This document shows, piece by piece, positions 9,282 to 17,420 of a stretch of 45,642 bases of DNA; position 1 is the first letter of the stretch, and the number at the start of each line of letters is the position of its first letter. The DNA comes from Helicobacter mesocricetorum (GTDB lineage: Bacteria > Campylobacterota > Campylobacteria > Campylobacterales > Helicobacteraceae). Made by a program: the position numbers and the translations under genes. The notes beneath the pieces are model-generated. The model did not search any database, was not told the DNA's origin, and was given only the letters and a program-made list of their open reading frames with translations. The DNA lies in contig NZ_FZPJ01000019.1 in assembly GCF_900198605.1 (NCBI RefSeq), positions 1 to 45,642 on the forward strand. The letters run 5' to 3'.

Positions 9282-10307
9282 TTATTCTCTAATAGCCTCT
9301 CCGTCCCTTAGTCGTTCATTGCCCTCTGTGATAACTCTATCTTCTGTGCTTAGGGTTATGTTAAGTGGTTTAATGGAGGCATTAAATCCCTCATAACCAT
9401 TGATATTCACCATTACTTGTTTAGCTTTGTTGTCTTTTATGACAAAAATAGCATAGCCATTTTGTGTGGGAACAATGCTCTCTCTAGGGACGAGTAAGCT
9501 GTCTTTTTCTTTTTGTATATGAAGGTGGGCTTTAACCTCTAAGCCCTCAATAAGCTCCCCTTTTTTATCTTCGATAGAGAGTTTAATAGGAAAGGTTCTA
9601 GCTTTAGAATCCCCTAGCGGAATAATTGCGATAATTTTAGATGGATAGTCTTTACCAGCAATGGAGGTTTCTATGCTGTCTCCTACTTTTAAAGAGCGTA
9701 AGATTGTAAAGGGGACTTCAATAGTCGCTTCTAAAGGAGTGAGTTTAGCGATTTTAAAAACACTTGCTCCAGCACTTACCCATTCGCCAATTTTGAGGGT
9801 TTTTTCTAAAATCACAGCATCATAGGGGGCTTTTATCGTCTTTTTTTGTAGTTGTGTTTGGAGTAGCTGTAATTGTGAGGCAATAGCGTTTTTATTCCCC
9901 TCTTGAGCTTGTAAGTCAAAAAGGGCATCCTCATATTCTTTATAAGCAATAGAATTGCTCTTATAAAGACTCTCATAACGTTGAAAGTCTTTTGTGCTTT
10001 TTTTTAAAATAGCTTGTGCTTGTTGTAGAAGTGCTTTTTTAGTAGCGATTTCTTTATCTAGTAAATCACTATTAAGCTGTGCTAGGGGTTGATCTTTTTT
10101 GATTTTATCCCCTTCTTTAACAAACATTTCTTCGATAACGCCGGAGATTTCAGAGGCTAAAAAAGAACGTTCGCTAAAATACAAAGAACCAATATAAGAA
10201 TGATTTTGCGTAAAAGCTCCATTTTTAATGGGTTGTGCAACAATGAGGGTAGGGTTTGCTAAGATTGGGTAAGAAAAGAAAAGGACACATAAGATAAAGG
10301 TTTTCAT
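9282..10307 (-). CDS. RND efflux periplasmic adaptor (membrane fusion protein)
   Basis: A 341-residue HlyD/AcrA-type adaptor with an N-terminal signal peptide (residues about 1-17), a lipoyl/barrel-sandwich half-motif around GVIEEMFVKEGDKIKKDQPL (about 59-78), a short coiled-coil hairpin (about 85-155) and the second lipoyl half around IKAPYDAVILEKTLKIGEWV. It bridges the inner-membrane pump and the outer-membrane channel. There is no lipobox cysteine, so it is probably held by protein contacts rather than by a lipid. It is the first gene of the three-gene pump operon and lies 29 bases after the DUF2156 gene, so all four may be co-transcribed. Confidence 0.9.
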   Translation of the reverse strand: MKTFILCVLFFSYPILANPTLIVAQPIKNGAFTQNHSYIGSLYFSERSFLASEISGVIEEMFVKEGDKIKKDQPLAQLNSDLLDKEIATKKALLQQAQAILKKSTKDFQRYESLYKSNSIAYKEYEDALFDLQAQEGNKNAIASQLQLLQTQLQKKTIKAPYDAVILEKTLKIGEWVSAGASVFKIAKLTPLEATIEVPFTILRSLKVGDSIETSIAGKDYPSKIIAIIPLGDSKARTFPIKLSIEDKKGELIEGLEVKAHLHIQKEKDSLLVPRESIVPTQNGYAIFVIKDNKAKQVMVNINGYEGFNASIKPLNITLSTEDRVITEGNERLRDGEAIRE

Positions 10308-10336
10308 ATTCTATTAAGACTCCAAGATTTGGTAGT

Positions 10337-11239
10337 TTAGTTTGTGGGTTTTAAAATAGCATCAAATTTTTTTTGTAAAAAGAGCGGTTGATAGGATTGC
10401 TTTGCTTTTCTCAATCCTTCAATCCCTAAGTCTTCTTCACGATTGACATAGGTGTAAGATTGCCACTCTCTTGCTAAAAACTCTCTATTGATAACTTGGT
10501 AAGCCCCTTGGTATTGAATATCAGCCTTTTCGATATGAATAACAATCGTATCTTCATTGAGGGGTTCCCCAAAACTAAAGGCGATAATTTTGCCATTTAC
10601 TCTAATAATCCCACCTTTAAAGCTTAAAAGAGAAAAAGCCTTTAGGCATTCTATGATGCCTATATACTCATTTTTTAAGCCCTCATTGGATGTATTATCC
10701 GCAAACCACTCTTCATAGGTTTTTATAAGTTCTTGACAATTAGAAGAATCTAAGGATTCATAGCTAAAGTCATAACGTTCTAAAAAGCGATTGAGGTGGG
10801 TTTTTTTCTTATGGTATTTTTTGCCCTTTAGCGCAATGAGTTCAGGGATAGAATAGATATAATCACTCCTATCTTCGCGATAAATATAATCAAAAGTATG
10901 GGGCAGTAAAGATTCTAATTCTTCTTTATCTATTTGACTTAAAGAATGGATAGAAAATTCTAAACCTTGTGTTTTGTAGGATTCCATAACTGCTAGGGTG
11001 GTTTGCTTTTTGGATTCTTTATGTTGGTTTTTGTGGATAGGGTAGAAAATAAAAGGTTTTTGGTTGGGGTATTGGGTTTGTATAACAAGGCAATCATTGT
11101 AAATACAATAACTAATCTCTCTTGAGTAATGCCATAGATAAAGATTGCTAAAAGTTAAATCAGATACTAAAGTGTTTTGAGATTTTAAAAAATCCTCAAT
11201 GATTGCTTTATCTTCTATACTAATAGGCTTATAGTGCAT
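10337..11239 (-). CDS. DUF2156 / phosphatidylglycerol lysyltransferase C-terminal-like protein
   Basis: A 300-residue soluble protein resembling the DUF2156 group, which has a double GNAT-like fold related to the catalytic half of MprF aminoacyl-phosphatidylglycerol synthases. Visible support is the basic segment KKKTHLNRFLERYDFSYE in the middle, the ISFSFGEPLN-like strand (FSFGEPLN) and the C-terminal REEDLGIEGLRKAKQSYQP segment, a conserved end of this family. There are no membrane segments, so it lacks the MprF flippase part. Its acceptor is unknown. It lies between the flagellar cap cluster and the efflux operon, with a possible promoter of its own at 11265-11272. Confidence 0.75.
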   Translation of the reverse strand: MHYKPISIEDKAIIEDFLKSQNTLVSDLTFSNLYLWHYSREISYCIYNDCLVIQTQYPNQKPFIFYPIHKNQHKESKKQTTLAVMESYKTQGLEFSIHSLSQIDKEELESLLPHTFDYIYREDRSDYIYSIPELIALKGKKYHKKKTHLNRFLERYDFSYESLDSSNCQELIKTYEEWFADNTSNEGLKNEYIGIIECLKAFSLLSFKGGIIRVNGKIIAFSFGEPLNEDTIVIHIEKADIQYQGAYQVINREFLAREWQSYTYVNREEDLGIEGLRKAKQSYQPLFLQKKFDAILKPTN

Positions 11240-11264
11240 ACAATTTCCTTATTTTAAAAGTGTA

Positions 11265-11272
11265 ATTGTATA
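11265..11272 (-). promoter_or_regulatory. Possible -10 element upstream of the DUF2156 gene
   Basis: On the minus strand TATACAAT lies about 26-33 bases before the ATG at 11239, the right distance for a short leader. No clear -35 was recognised. It sits in the 40-base gap after the FliT-like gene and could uncouple the efflux operon from the flagellar genes. Confidence 0.3.
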
Positions 11273-11279
11273 GTAAGAA

Positions 11280-11531
11280 TTATAAAGTTAGGTTAATTCT
11301 TTGGATGTTTTGGTCTTGAGATAGAAATTGTTTTGTTTGTTTAAGTTTCCTCATTTCTTGACTTAATTGGTTTTTTTGTGCTTTAGCGTATTGGGTAATT
11401 TGTTCCATTATGGCTAAGGTTTCAAACATCTCATCTCTTGTTGTAAGAGTGGGTAAATTATCCAACAATTCGTTAATTTTATCATCGTTTTTATTAAGGT
11501 AAGCAACCTTTAATTCATTAATCCAGTTCAT
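11280..11531 (-). CDS. fliT: FliT-like flagellar export chaperone
   Basis: An 83-residue, highly charged, helical protein at the place where FliT is found, directly after fliD and fliS. FliT-type proteins are export chaperones for the cap protein FliD. Sequence identity of this family is weak, so the call rests on size, predicted helical content and position. The start codon overlaps the end of fliS by 14 bases, indicating translational coupling. H. pylori has a small gene in the same relative place. Confidence 0.7.
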   Translation of the reverse strand: MNWINELKVAYLNKNDDKINELLDNLPTLTTRDEMFETLAIMEQITQYAKAQKNQLSQEMRKLKQTKQFLSQDQNIQRINLTL

Positions 11532-11898
11532 TTTGATTGACCTCCTTCCACGCTTCTAATAAGCCTTTGGTTACTTTAATGACAATATCAATTTTGTCTT
11601 TACTATTTTCCATATTTGCTTGGGTTAAAAGTTTGATTTGGTGGGTGTATAATCCTGTTAGATAATGTGCGACTTGCCCACCTTTTTCATAATCTAAAGA
11701 ATTTAATAATTCTACAAAAATATCAGTTGTGCGATTAATGTAATAAATCTTTTTTTCAATATCTTGTGAATCAATACAACGTTTTGCCATAGAGGAGAAA
11801 CGCAAGATACCCTCATAAAGCATTTCAATCAATCTTGCGGGAGATTCTACTGCCACAGAGTTTTGTTGATAGGAGTTATAAGCTGCATTAGGTTTCAT
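11518..11898 (-). CDS. fliS: Flagellar export chaperone FliS
   Basis: A 126-residue cytoplasmic chaperone that keeps flagellin unpolymerised before export. The characteristic N-terminus NAAYNSYQQNSV followed by ESPARLIEMLYEGILRF, and the NRTTDIFVELLNSLDYEKGG segment, are diagnostic of FliS. It begins two bases after the fliD stop with an AAAGG-type ribosome-binding site inside the end of fliD, and overlaps the FliT-like gene by 14 bases. It belongs to the flaG-fliD-fliS-fliT operon. Confidence 0.95.
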   Translation of the reverse strand: MKPNAAYNSYQQNSVAVESPARLIEMLYEGILRFSSMAKRCIDSQDIEKKIYYINRTTDIFVELLNSLDYEKGGQVAHYLTGLYTHQIKLLTQANMENSKDKIDIVIKVTKGLLEAWKEVNQNELD

Positions 11899-11900
11899 CT

Positions 11901-13976
11901 TTAACCTTTAGTTGCCATAGCAATAATTTGAGATATTTGTTGTTGTTGTTGATTGAGCTTAGCTATCATTTGATCATAAAGCGACCATCTTTGTGCCATT
12001 GTTTCGTATCTCTCATCAATTCGTTTTTGGGTATTTGTTTTTTCTGTTTCTAGTCTTTTTTTATCATCATTAAGAGAAGTTTCTAGGAGTTTTAAGGTTC
12101 CCTTTTTTTCTCTTCCATTTACCTTTTCATTGGTAATAAGACCATCAATAGTTTTTCTAATTTTTGTAAAAACTCCATCGGTTTCTCTGTTTTCTCCATT
12201 GATGCTAGTAGTGCTACTTCTAAAAAATGCAATAGCAGCATCAGGATCTTTTTTGAACTCTGTATCGAATTTTTCTTTTTCAAATTTTAAAGTGCCATCA
12301 TCATTAAGAAAAACACCAAATTTTATTAGGTTATTTCCATTAGTATCTATGGATGTGATGATAGAGTTTAGCCTACGCACAATGCCTGTAATATCGCTAT
12401 TACCATTAAAGACTCCTGCTACTTTCGTATCTTGGTCATATTTGGTAAGCTCTGTGAGCTTGTTAAACATTTCATTATAGCTTTCTACAAATTTTTTGAC
12501 TTCATCGGAAATACCGCTATTATCTCTTGCTATTCTTACTGTAACCTCTTCATTGGGTTTAGTAACATTTGTAAGCTCTAAACTAAGTCCAGAGACAATA
12601 TCATCAATGGTGTTTTTATCTCTTTCGATATTAATCCCATTGTAAGTGAGTTTTGCATTTTGCGCTTGTTGGATATTGGTAATTTTCATATCATCTAAGA
12701 AATTCTTGCTGGTTGTATAAACTCCTGCATTTAATCCTATGGAATCTAGCACATTATTATTAGAAGATAAGGTAATATCTTCGTCTTTTTGATGATTTAA
12801 GATAAGCCTACCATTTTCTACCTTTGCAGATACATTTGTAGTAGCTGTTTGTGTGTTGATGAGAGCGGCAACTTTTTCTGCATTAGTATTCCCTGTTTGC
12901 GAGCTAACATTAGCTAAATCAAAAGATGTTCCATTGATGGAGAAAGTTCCGCTTAGGGTTGCTGTGTTGCTAACTCCTCTAGCGGCTGTAACTTGATTAA
13001 GGGTTTGTGTTGTCTTAGTAGAGAAGCCCAAATCAGTGTCCGTAGAAGTAGTTCCTTGCGCTGCTTGGAATTTCATATCTTTGACTTCAACAGATATTTT
13101 TCCACCTTTAGAATCATTTAGCATTAATCCTTTGCCATCTTTATTAAGCCCTATGGTTACTTGTCCGCTATCTACTAATCCTTTTAGTATGCTATTGGTT
13201 GGTTCTTGAAGTTTTTGATTGATAGCATTTAGGAATGCTTGTGCGTTTTGTTCGGCAGTGTTTCCAAAATTGGTTTGAATATCTTTTGCTTGAATGGTTA
13301 GTTTTTGACCAGCAATATCAACTTCAAAAGTTCCATTTGTATTATTGTCTATTTTACCTCCGGGTAATGCTGAACCTACAAGGGTGCTACCAAAATAGAT
13401 TTTCTTATCTGCTCCACTATCTTTAGATTGAATCATTAATTGGTAGGGATTATCTCCCCCTGTTTTCATAATGATTCCTAAGACTTTTCCATCTGTGGCA
13501 TCGGTAATGGCTTGTCCAACTTCAGCAAGAGTCATATTTGCCTTAATGTTGATGTTATAGTTTGTGCCATCGTGATAGAAATTTAAGCTTGTATTTTTAT
13601 TGCTAAAGACACTATCCCTAGACTCAAATTTTAATCCTACTTGATTCACATCATTTTGGGCGAGTTGAGAAACATTGATTTTAATATCTTGCACCGCTAG
13701 ACCGCTTCCTGCAGTCGCCTTTACTCCAGATCCTTCAATGGTTGTTGAACGTTTTTGGTAAGTGCTTAAATCCGATAGATTTTTCGCTTGGGTGTTTAAA
13801 GAAGTCATATTTGTGATGAGTTTGGCAAGTTCTGTTTGTCGTTCGACATTATTTTCTATTTTTTTTGTTATAGGATTGATAAGATTTTTAACATCATTGT
13901 TTTTAAATTCGTTAATATTATCCCAGCTTAAAATCCCGCTACCAATCCCTAATGACGAAGTTGCTCCTAGTGCCAT
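11901..13976 (-). CDS. fliD: Flagellar filament cap protein FliD (HAP2)
   Basis: A 691-residue cap protein that sits at the filament tip and folds incoming flagellin subunits. The N-terminal SLGIGSGILSWDNINEFKN region matches the FliD N-terminal domain; the C-terminal FliD domain includes DDIVSGLSLELTNVTKP and the helical end, with a run of glutamines (NQQQQQISQ) near the C-terminus. The central part is Thr/Asn/Gly-rich and variable, as is usual for the exposed domains. The length is similar to H. pylori FliD. A good AAGGAG ribosome-binding site precedes the ATG. It is second in the flaG operon. Confidence 0.95.
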   Translation of the reverse strand: MALGATSSLGIGSGILSWDNINEFKNNDVKNLINPITKKIENNVERQTELAKLITNMTSLNTQAKNLSDLSTYQKRSTTIEGSGVKATAGSGLAVQDIKINVSQLAQNDVNQVGLKFESRDSVFSNKNTSLNFYHDGTNYNINIKANMTLAEVGQAITDATDGKVLGIIMKTGGDNPYQLMIQSKDSGADKKIYFGSTLVGSALPGGKIDNNTNGTFEVDIAGQKLTIQAKDIQTNFGNTAEQNAQAFLNAINQKLQEPTNSILKGLVDSGQVTIGLNKDGKGLMLNDSKGGKISVEVKDMKFQAAQGTTSTDTDLGFSTKTTQTLNQVTAARGVSNTATLSGTFSINGTSFDLANVSSQTGNTNAEKVAALINTQTATTNVSAKVENGRLILNHQKDEDITLSSNNNVLDSIGLNAGVYTTSKNFLDDMKITNIQQAQNAKLTYNGINIERDKNTIDDIVSGLSLELTNVTKPNEEVTVRIARDNSGISDEVKKFVESYNEMFNKLTELTKYDQDTKVAGVFNGNSDITGIVRRLNSIITSIDTNGNNLIKFGVFLNDDGTLKFEKEKFDTEFKKDPDAAIAFFRSSTTSINGENRETDGVFTKIRKTIDGLITNEKVNGREKKGTLKLLETSLNDDKKRLETEKTNTQKRIDERYETMAQRWSLYDQMIAKLNQQQQQISQIIAMATKG

Positions 13977-13998
13977 AATAAACTCCTTGTTTTTGAGA

Positions 13999-14391
13999 TT
14001 ATGCCTCTTTGTTGAAAATTATGCCTACGATTTCTTTCATCTTCGCCATAAGCTCCATCGCCTCATCACTTGGAATCTTTCGGATTAAGCGATTGGTGCT
14101 TGTTTCAGTAACAGAGACATACATTCCATTAATATCTTCATTAAAACCAAAAGAAATACTCGTATTAAGAGGATTTAACTCTTTATTGAGTTGTTGGGCT
14201 AACTCATTGAGTTGTTGTCTTTTATCCTCTTTGTCTTGATTCTTTTGGAACTCTTCAATACTTTTCATTTCTTGTGCTTGTTGTGTTGGCACAGATGAGG
14301 AGATAGAGGGGTTACTATCCCTAACTCTATTTCCTTGATGGGTATTTATTTGACTATCAGCAATTTTTATTCCATTTTCAATTGTGTTCAT
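13999..14391 (-). CDS. flaG: FlaG family flagellar protein
   Basis: A 130-residue cytoplasmic-type protein. The C-terminal half, LNTSISFGFNEDINGMYVSVTET followed by RLIRKIPSDEAMELMAKMKEIVGIIFNKEA (given here only to locate it, residues about 72-130), is the conserved FlaG domain. The N-terminal half is polar and low in complexity. FlaG influences filament length in Campylobacter. AAGGGG precedes the ATG, and a sigma28-like -10 (CCGATAT) lies about 40 bases upstream. It leads the flaG-fliD-fliS-fliT operon. Confidence 0.9.
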   Translation of the reverse strand: MNTIENGIKIADSQINTHQGNRVRDSNPSISSSVPTQQAQEMKSIEEFQKNQDKEDKRQQLNELAQQLNKELNPLNTSISFGFNEDINGMYVSVTETSTNRLIRKIPSDEAMELMAKMKEIVGIIFNKEA

Positions 14392-14686
14392 TGTTATCCC
14401 CTTCTTAAATATGATTTTTCTTTGAAGTATATCGGATATTTATAAAAAAAGTGAAGTGGAAAGAAAAAATTTTAAAAATCTTCTAAAAATTTAGCAAAAT
14501 TGCATTTATAAATTTACTAAGGAATAATACCAATGCATAAAAACAAATAGGGCATTTATCATAAACTTTGGATATGTAAATACCTTAGGGTTTAATAAAA
14601 ATTAGAAATCTTTTTGAATGTGTTGAGATTGGGATTAAATAACTATAAGGTTTTATACAGCCTCTGGTGGGGGCTTATGTAAGAGA
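14392..14686. other. Intergenic region between the EnvC-like gene and flaG
   Basis: About 295 bases without a supportable gene. It contains the flaG promoter candidate near its right-hand, flaG-proximal side. On the other side, just after the EnvC-like stop, there is a short AGCC/GGCT inverted repeat (near 14659-14674) that might act as a weak terminator. The rest is AT-rich and has stops in all frames. Confidence 0.5.
14429..14435 (-). promoter_or_regulatory. Candidate sigma28 (FliA) -10 element upstream of flaG
   Basis: On the minus strand CCGATAT matches the -10 core of FliA-dependent promoters in Helicobacter and Campylobacter. It lies about 38 bases before the flaG ATG. A good TAAA-type -35 at the usual spacing was not seen; the upstream sequence is T-rich. 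Sigma28 control of a filament-cap operon would fit the known flagellar hierarchy. Confidence 0.45.
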
Positions 14687-15952
14687 TTAAATGTTTTGGG
14701 CTGCAATAAGTTCTAGTGGGTCAATATGCTTATCTTTAAGGGTTACTTCAAATTTCAAAGCATTTTCTACTCGTCCTATGGTGTATCCTTTTTTGACCGT
14801 GCTTCCGGGCTTGATAGTAGGGGCTATTTTATCAAGTTGCGCATAAATGGTGTGCATATTATTTTTATGTTCAATAATTACAACGCGTTTTAAAATCGGT
14901 GTATCTTTGGCAAAGACGACTTTGCCATCTAGCACACTTTTGACTTTATCATCCCCTTTTGGCATAAGGGTTATGGATTCATTAAAAACTTTCATTTTAT
15001 AGACAGGATCATAATAAGGACCAAAACGTTTTTCTATTGTGAAGTTATCAAGGGGGGGTATTGTTTTGTCCCCTTTGTATTTCGTGGTGCTAATATTATG
15101 ATAAGAGCTTGCCACTTGACGAACATCAAAGTCATTGGTGGCTACTTTTTGGGAGTTTTGTTTAGCGGGTGCAGGATTTTCAGGTTGTAGCTTTTCGCTT
15201 TTGGCTAACTCTTCAAGTTTTTTTCGCTTTTCTTCTTCTTGGCTTTTTAGAATATTAAGCTTAACAAGTATATCTTGGAGGCTATCTCTTTCTTGGACGA
15301 TTTTCTTTAATTCTTTATTATATTTTTCAATCTCTTCTTGGTAATTTGCTAGTAGTTTTTGTTGTTTTTTCTGGAGATTTTTTAAAGTTTCTCTTTTTTT
15401 GTTTTCGGATTGGAGGAATGTTTTAAGTATTTTAATTTCTTCTTGTAAGTTTTGGAGGTTAGCAACAATTTTGTTTTGTTCTTCGCTTAAATCTATAATG
15501 TGTTGTTTAGTGTTTTGGTTTAACACTTTAAAGCTTTCTTCTGTTAGTAAATCTTGAATAGATTCTGGTTGGTAGTTATTGAGTAAAATGGAGAATGAAA
15601 CTTCTTTAGTCATTAAATCAATGATTTCTAACTCTATATCTTTACGCTTCTGGAAAAGATCTTTTTGCGTTTGGGAGAGAGTATTGATAGATTCTTGTTT
15701 TTGGAGGTATTCTTGTTGGTTTTTGGCAATATTGGCTTCACTCTCTTCTATAACCTTTTGCAAGGCTTTTGCTTCTTCCTTTTGTCTATTGGCTTCATTA
15801 CCTAATTCTTGAAGTTTTTGATTAATTTGTGCTTCTTTTTTCTTTTTGCTTTCAAGTGCATTTTTATTTTGGGTAATTTTTTGACTGATGTCTTTTTCAT
15901 TGGCGTTTAGAAGAATCATACAAAAAAGAATAAGGGATATTCTACGCAACAT
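14687..15952 (-). CDS. EnvC-like murein hydrolase activator (degenerate M23/LytM)
   Basis: A periplasmic protein of 421 residues with a signal peptide (MLRRISLILFCMILLNA), a long charged coiled coil (about 25-260) and a C-terminal LytM/M23 domain (about 305-415). The catalytic HxxxD and HxH motifs of active M23 peptidases are not visible (the last strand reads LKFEVTLKDKHIDP), so like E. coli EnvC it probably activates another hydrolase rather than cutting itself. The ATG at 15952 is preferred over one 27 bases upstream because AAAGGA lies just before it. It follows ftsE and ftsX, fitting control by the FtsEX complex at division. Confidence 0.85.
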   Translation of the reverse strand: MLRRISLILFCMILLNANEKDISQKITQNKNALESKKKKEAQINQKLQELGNEANRQKEEAKALQKVIEESEANIAKNQQEYLQKQESINTLSQTQKDLFQKRKDIELEIIDLMTKEVSFSILLNNYQPESIQDLLTEESFKVLNQNTKQHIIDLSEEQNKIVANLQNLQEEIKILKTFLQSENKKRETLKNLQKKQQKLLANYQEEIEKYNKELKKIVQERDSLQDILVKLNILKSQEEEKRKKLEELAKSEKLQPENPAPAKQNSQKVATNDFDVRQVASSYHNISTTKYKGDKTIPPLDNFTIEKRFGPYYDPVYKMKVFNESITLMPKGDDKVKSVLDGKVVFAKDTPILKRVVIIEHKNNMHTIYAQLDKIAPTIKPGSTVKKGYTIGRVENALKFEVTLKDKHIDPLELIAAQNI

Positions 15953-15953
15953 T

Positions 15954-16760
15954 TTAATCCTTTGCTTGTAAGCTAACAATCCAAACAGAAACTAAGGAGA
16001 TAGCTAAACCTACAAATAAGAGAATAATACAATCTGTAATGGGTGAGAATATCTTTGGGTTAAGATTTAATTCTTGCATAAAGATTAAAAAGGTTGGATT
16101 TTGGGTAACATACCATAACCCAGCTCCTACGATAATCACTGCCATAAGGGTATCTAAACAAGCAAGGCGAAATAATATTTGAGAGCGCATCCAAAGGGGT
16201 GCGCCAAGTAAAGTCATAATCTCCATTCTTTCTAAATGTTGGAATTTCCAAATTTCTATTTGTTTAAACATTAAGAGAATACTAATAAGTGCGATAAGGC
16301 TTGAGAAAATAAGAATACTCCCATTGATAATCAAAAGTAATTGGTAAATTTGGCTATGGCTTTTTGTGAAAGTTTCTATGCGCAGAATATTATCAAGAGA
16401 TTGTAAGGTTTCATTGATTGCCTCTAAACGCGAAGAACTTGGATAGGAATTAAGATTTAAGGAATAGAAAAATGGGAGAGAATTTTTTAATAATGCTAGA
16501 TTTGCTGGGCTGATGTTTTTTTCTAAATTGTCTAAAATAATTTTTGAATCTATGGTGTTAAGTGATTTAGATTCTGGAATTTTATTTTTAATTTCTTCTA
16601 AGGTTAATTCTTTAGAAGCTGCAAGGATAATGGCATAATTATTGCCTAATTTGCTCTCATAATCATTGAGTGTGCGGTGCATAAGCAAAATACTCTCTAG
16701 GGCAAAAAGTAGCGCAACAAGGGGGATAATAAGTGCTAAATGATTTTTAAGAGAGTTCAT
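15954..16760 (-). CDS. ftsX: Cell division protein FtsX
   Basis: A 268-residue inner-membrane protein with the FtsX plan: one N-terminal membrane helix (about 8-27), an extracytoplasmic domain (about 30-130) and three more helices (about 140-168, 198-220 and 240-262). In the family FtsX couples ATP hydrolysis by FtsE to activation of peptidoglycan hydrolases outside the membrane. The gene overlaps ftsE by 14 bases and ends one base before the EnvC-like ATG, so the three are surely co-translated from one mRNA. The sequence is divergent, as is usual for FtsX, but position and topology are clear. Confidence 0.9.
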   Translation of the reverse strand: MNSLKNHLALIIPLVALLFALESILLMHRTLNDYESKLGNNYAIILAASKELTLEEIKNKIPESKSLNTIDSKIILDNLEKNISPANLALLKNSLPFFYSLNLNSYPSSSRLEAINETLQSLDNILRIETFTKSHSQIYQLLLIINGSILIFSSLIALISILLMFKQIEIWKFQHLERMEIMTLLGAPLWMRSQILFRLACLDTLMAVIIVGAGLWYVTQNPTFLIFMQELNLNPKIFSPITDCIILLFVGLAISLVSVWIVSLQAKD

Positions 16761-17415
16761 AAATCACTCCTTCTTCAATATGTAAATGTCGATAATGGAG
16801 GTTAAGAGCTTCTGGGATTCTATGTGTTACAACCAATATTGTAATGCCTAATTGCTCATTAACGCCTTTTAAGAGACTCCATATTACTTCACTAGAATAA
16901 TCATCAAGATTCCCTGTGGGTTCATCGGCTAAAATAATTAGAGGGTTATGGGAGAGCGCTCTAGCCATTGCCACCCTTTGTTGTTCCCCCCCGCTTAATT
17001 CTAAGGGATATTTATTGCCTTTATGCGAAAGTTTAATGTGGGCTAGGAGTCTGTCTGTTTGGGATTGGCAAGATTCTTTGGTGAAGCCCCCGATAATCAT
17101 AGGTAGCATTACATTTTTTTCGACATTGAAATCTTTAATGAGTTTATAATCTTGAAAGATAATCCCCAAATGGCGACGAAGTGTTTCTATGTTTTTTTTA
17201 CTCGCTTTAAACATCTCTACCCCACAAACCTCTAAAGAGCCACTTTTTAAAGTTAAATCTCCATAAATAGAACGCATTAAAGTGCTTTTGCCACTCCCGC
17301 TAGGACCGCTAATAAAAACGAATTCTTGAGGGAATATACTAAAAGTTGCGTTTTTAATAATCATTTCATTGTTATATCCTAAGTGCATATTCTCTGCTTT
17401 AATAATCGCATCCAT
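16747..17415 (-). CDS. ftsE: Cell division ATP-binding protein FtsE
   Basis: ABC-type ATPase of 222 residues that partners FtsX. Walker A (GPSGSGKST), the Q-loop region (IIFQDYKLI), the signature LSGGEQQR, Walker B ([13 protein letters not shown]) and the H-loop (VVTHR) are all present in order. The start is taken at ATG 17415, which has AAAGGA eight bases upstream; a TTG at 17445 would add ten residues and overlap trmB. A run of seven Cs on the plus strand at 16986-16992 encodes part of the signature motif but keeps the frame. Confidence 0.94.
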   Translation of the reverse strand: MDAIIKAENMHLGYNNEMIIKNATFSIFPQEFVFISGPSGSGKSTLMRSIYGDLTLKSGSLEVCGVEMFKASKKNIETLRRHLGIIFQDYKLIKDFNVEKNVMLPMIIGGFTKESCQSQTDRLLAHIKLSHKGNKYPLELSGGEQQRVAMARALSHNPLIILADEPTGNLDDYSSEVIWSLLKGVNEQLGITILVVTHRIPEALNLHYRHLHIEEGVIYELS

Positions 17416-17420
17416 TGTTT

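Noticed and set aside
11937-11952. TTG-triplet repeat near the fliD 3' end as a variable microsatellite
   Set aside because: Only five triplets encoding Gln; a change would stay in frame and such runs are common in FliD tails.
14533-14550. Five-codon open frame with an upstream AAGGA between the EnvC-like gene and flaG
   Set aside because: Too short to support as a gene; the following sequence has stops in all frames and no recognisable remnant.
14659-14674. AGCC/GGCT repeat as a firm terminator after the EnvC-like gene
   Set aside because: The stem is only 4 bp and has no T-run behind it on the minus strand.
15052-15058. G7 run in the EnvC-like gene as a contingency tract
   Set aside because: Same length argument; the reading frame is intact on both sides and the domain continues normally.
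16986-16992. C7 run in ftsE as a second contingency tract
   Set aside because: Seven bases is short for slippage, and it encodes part of the invariant ABC signature in the right frame.
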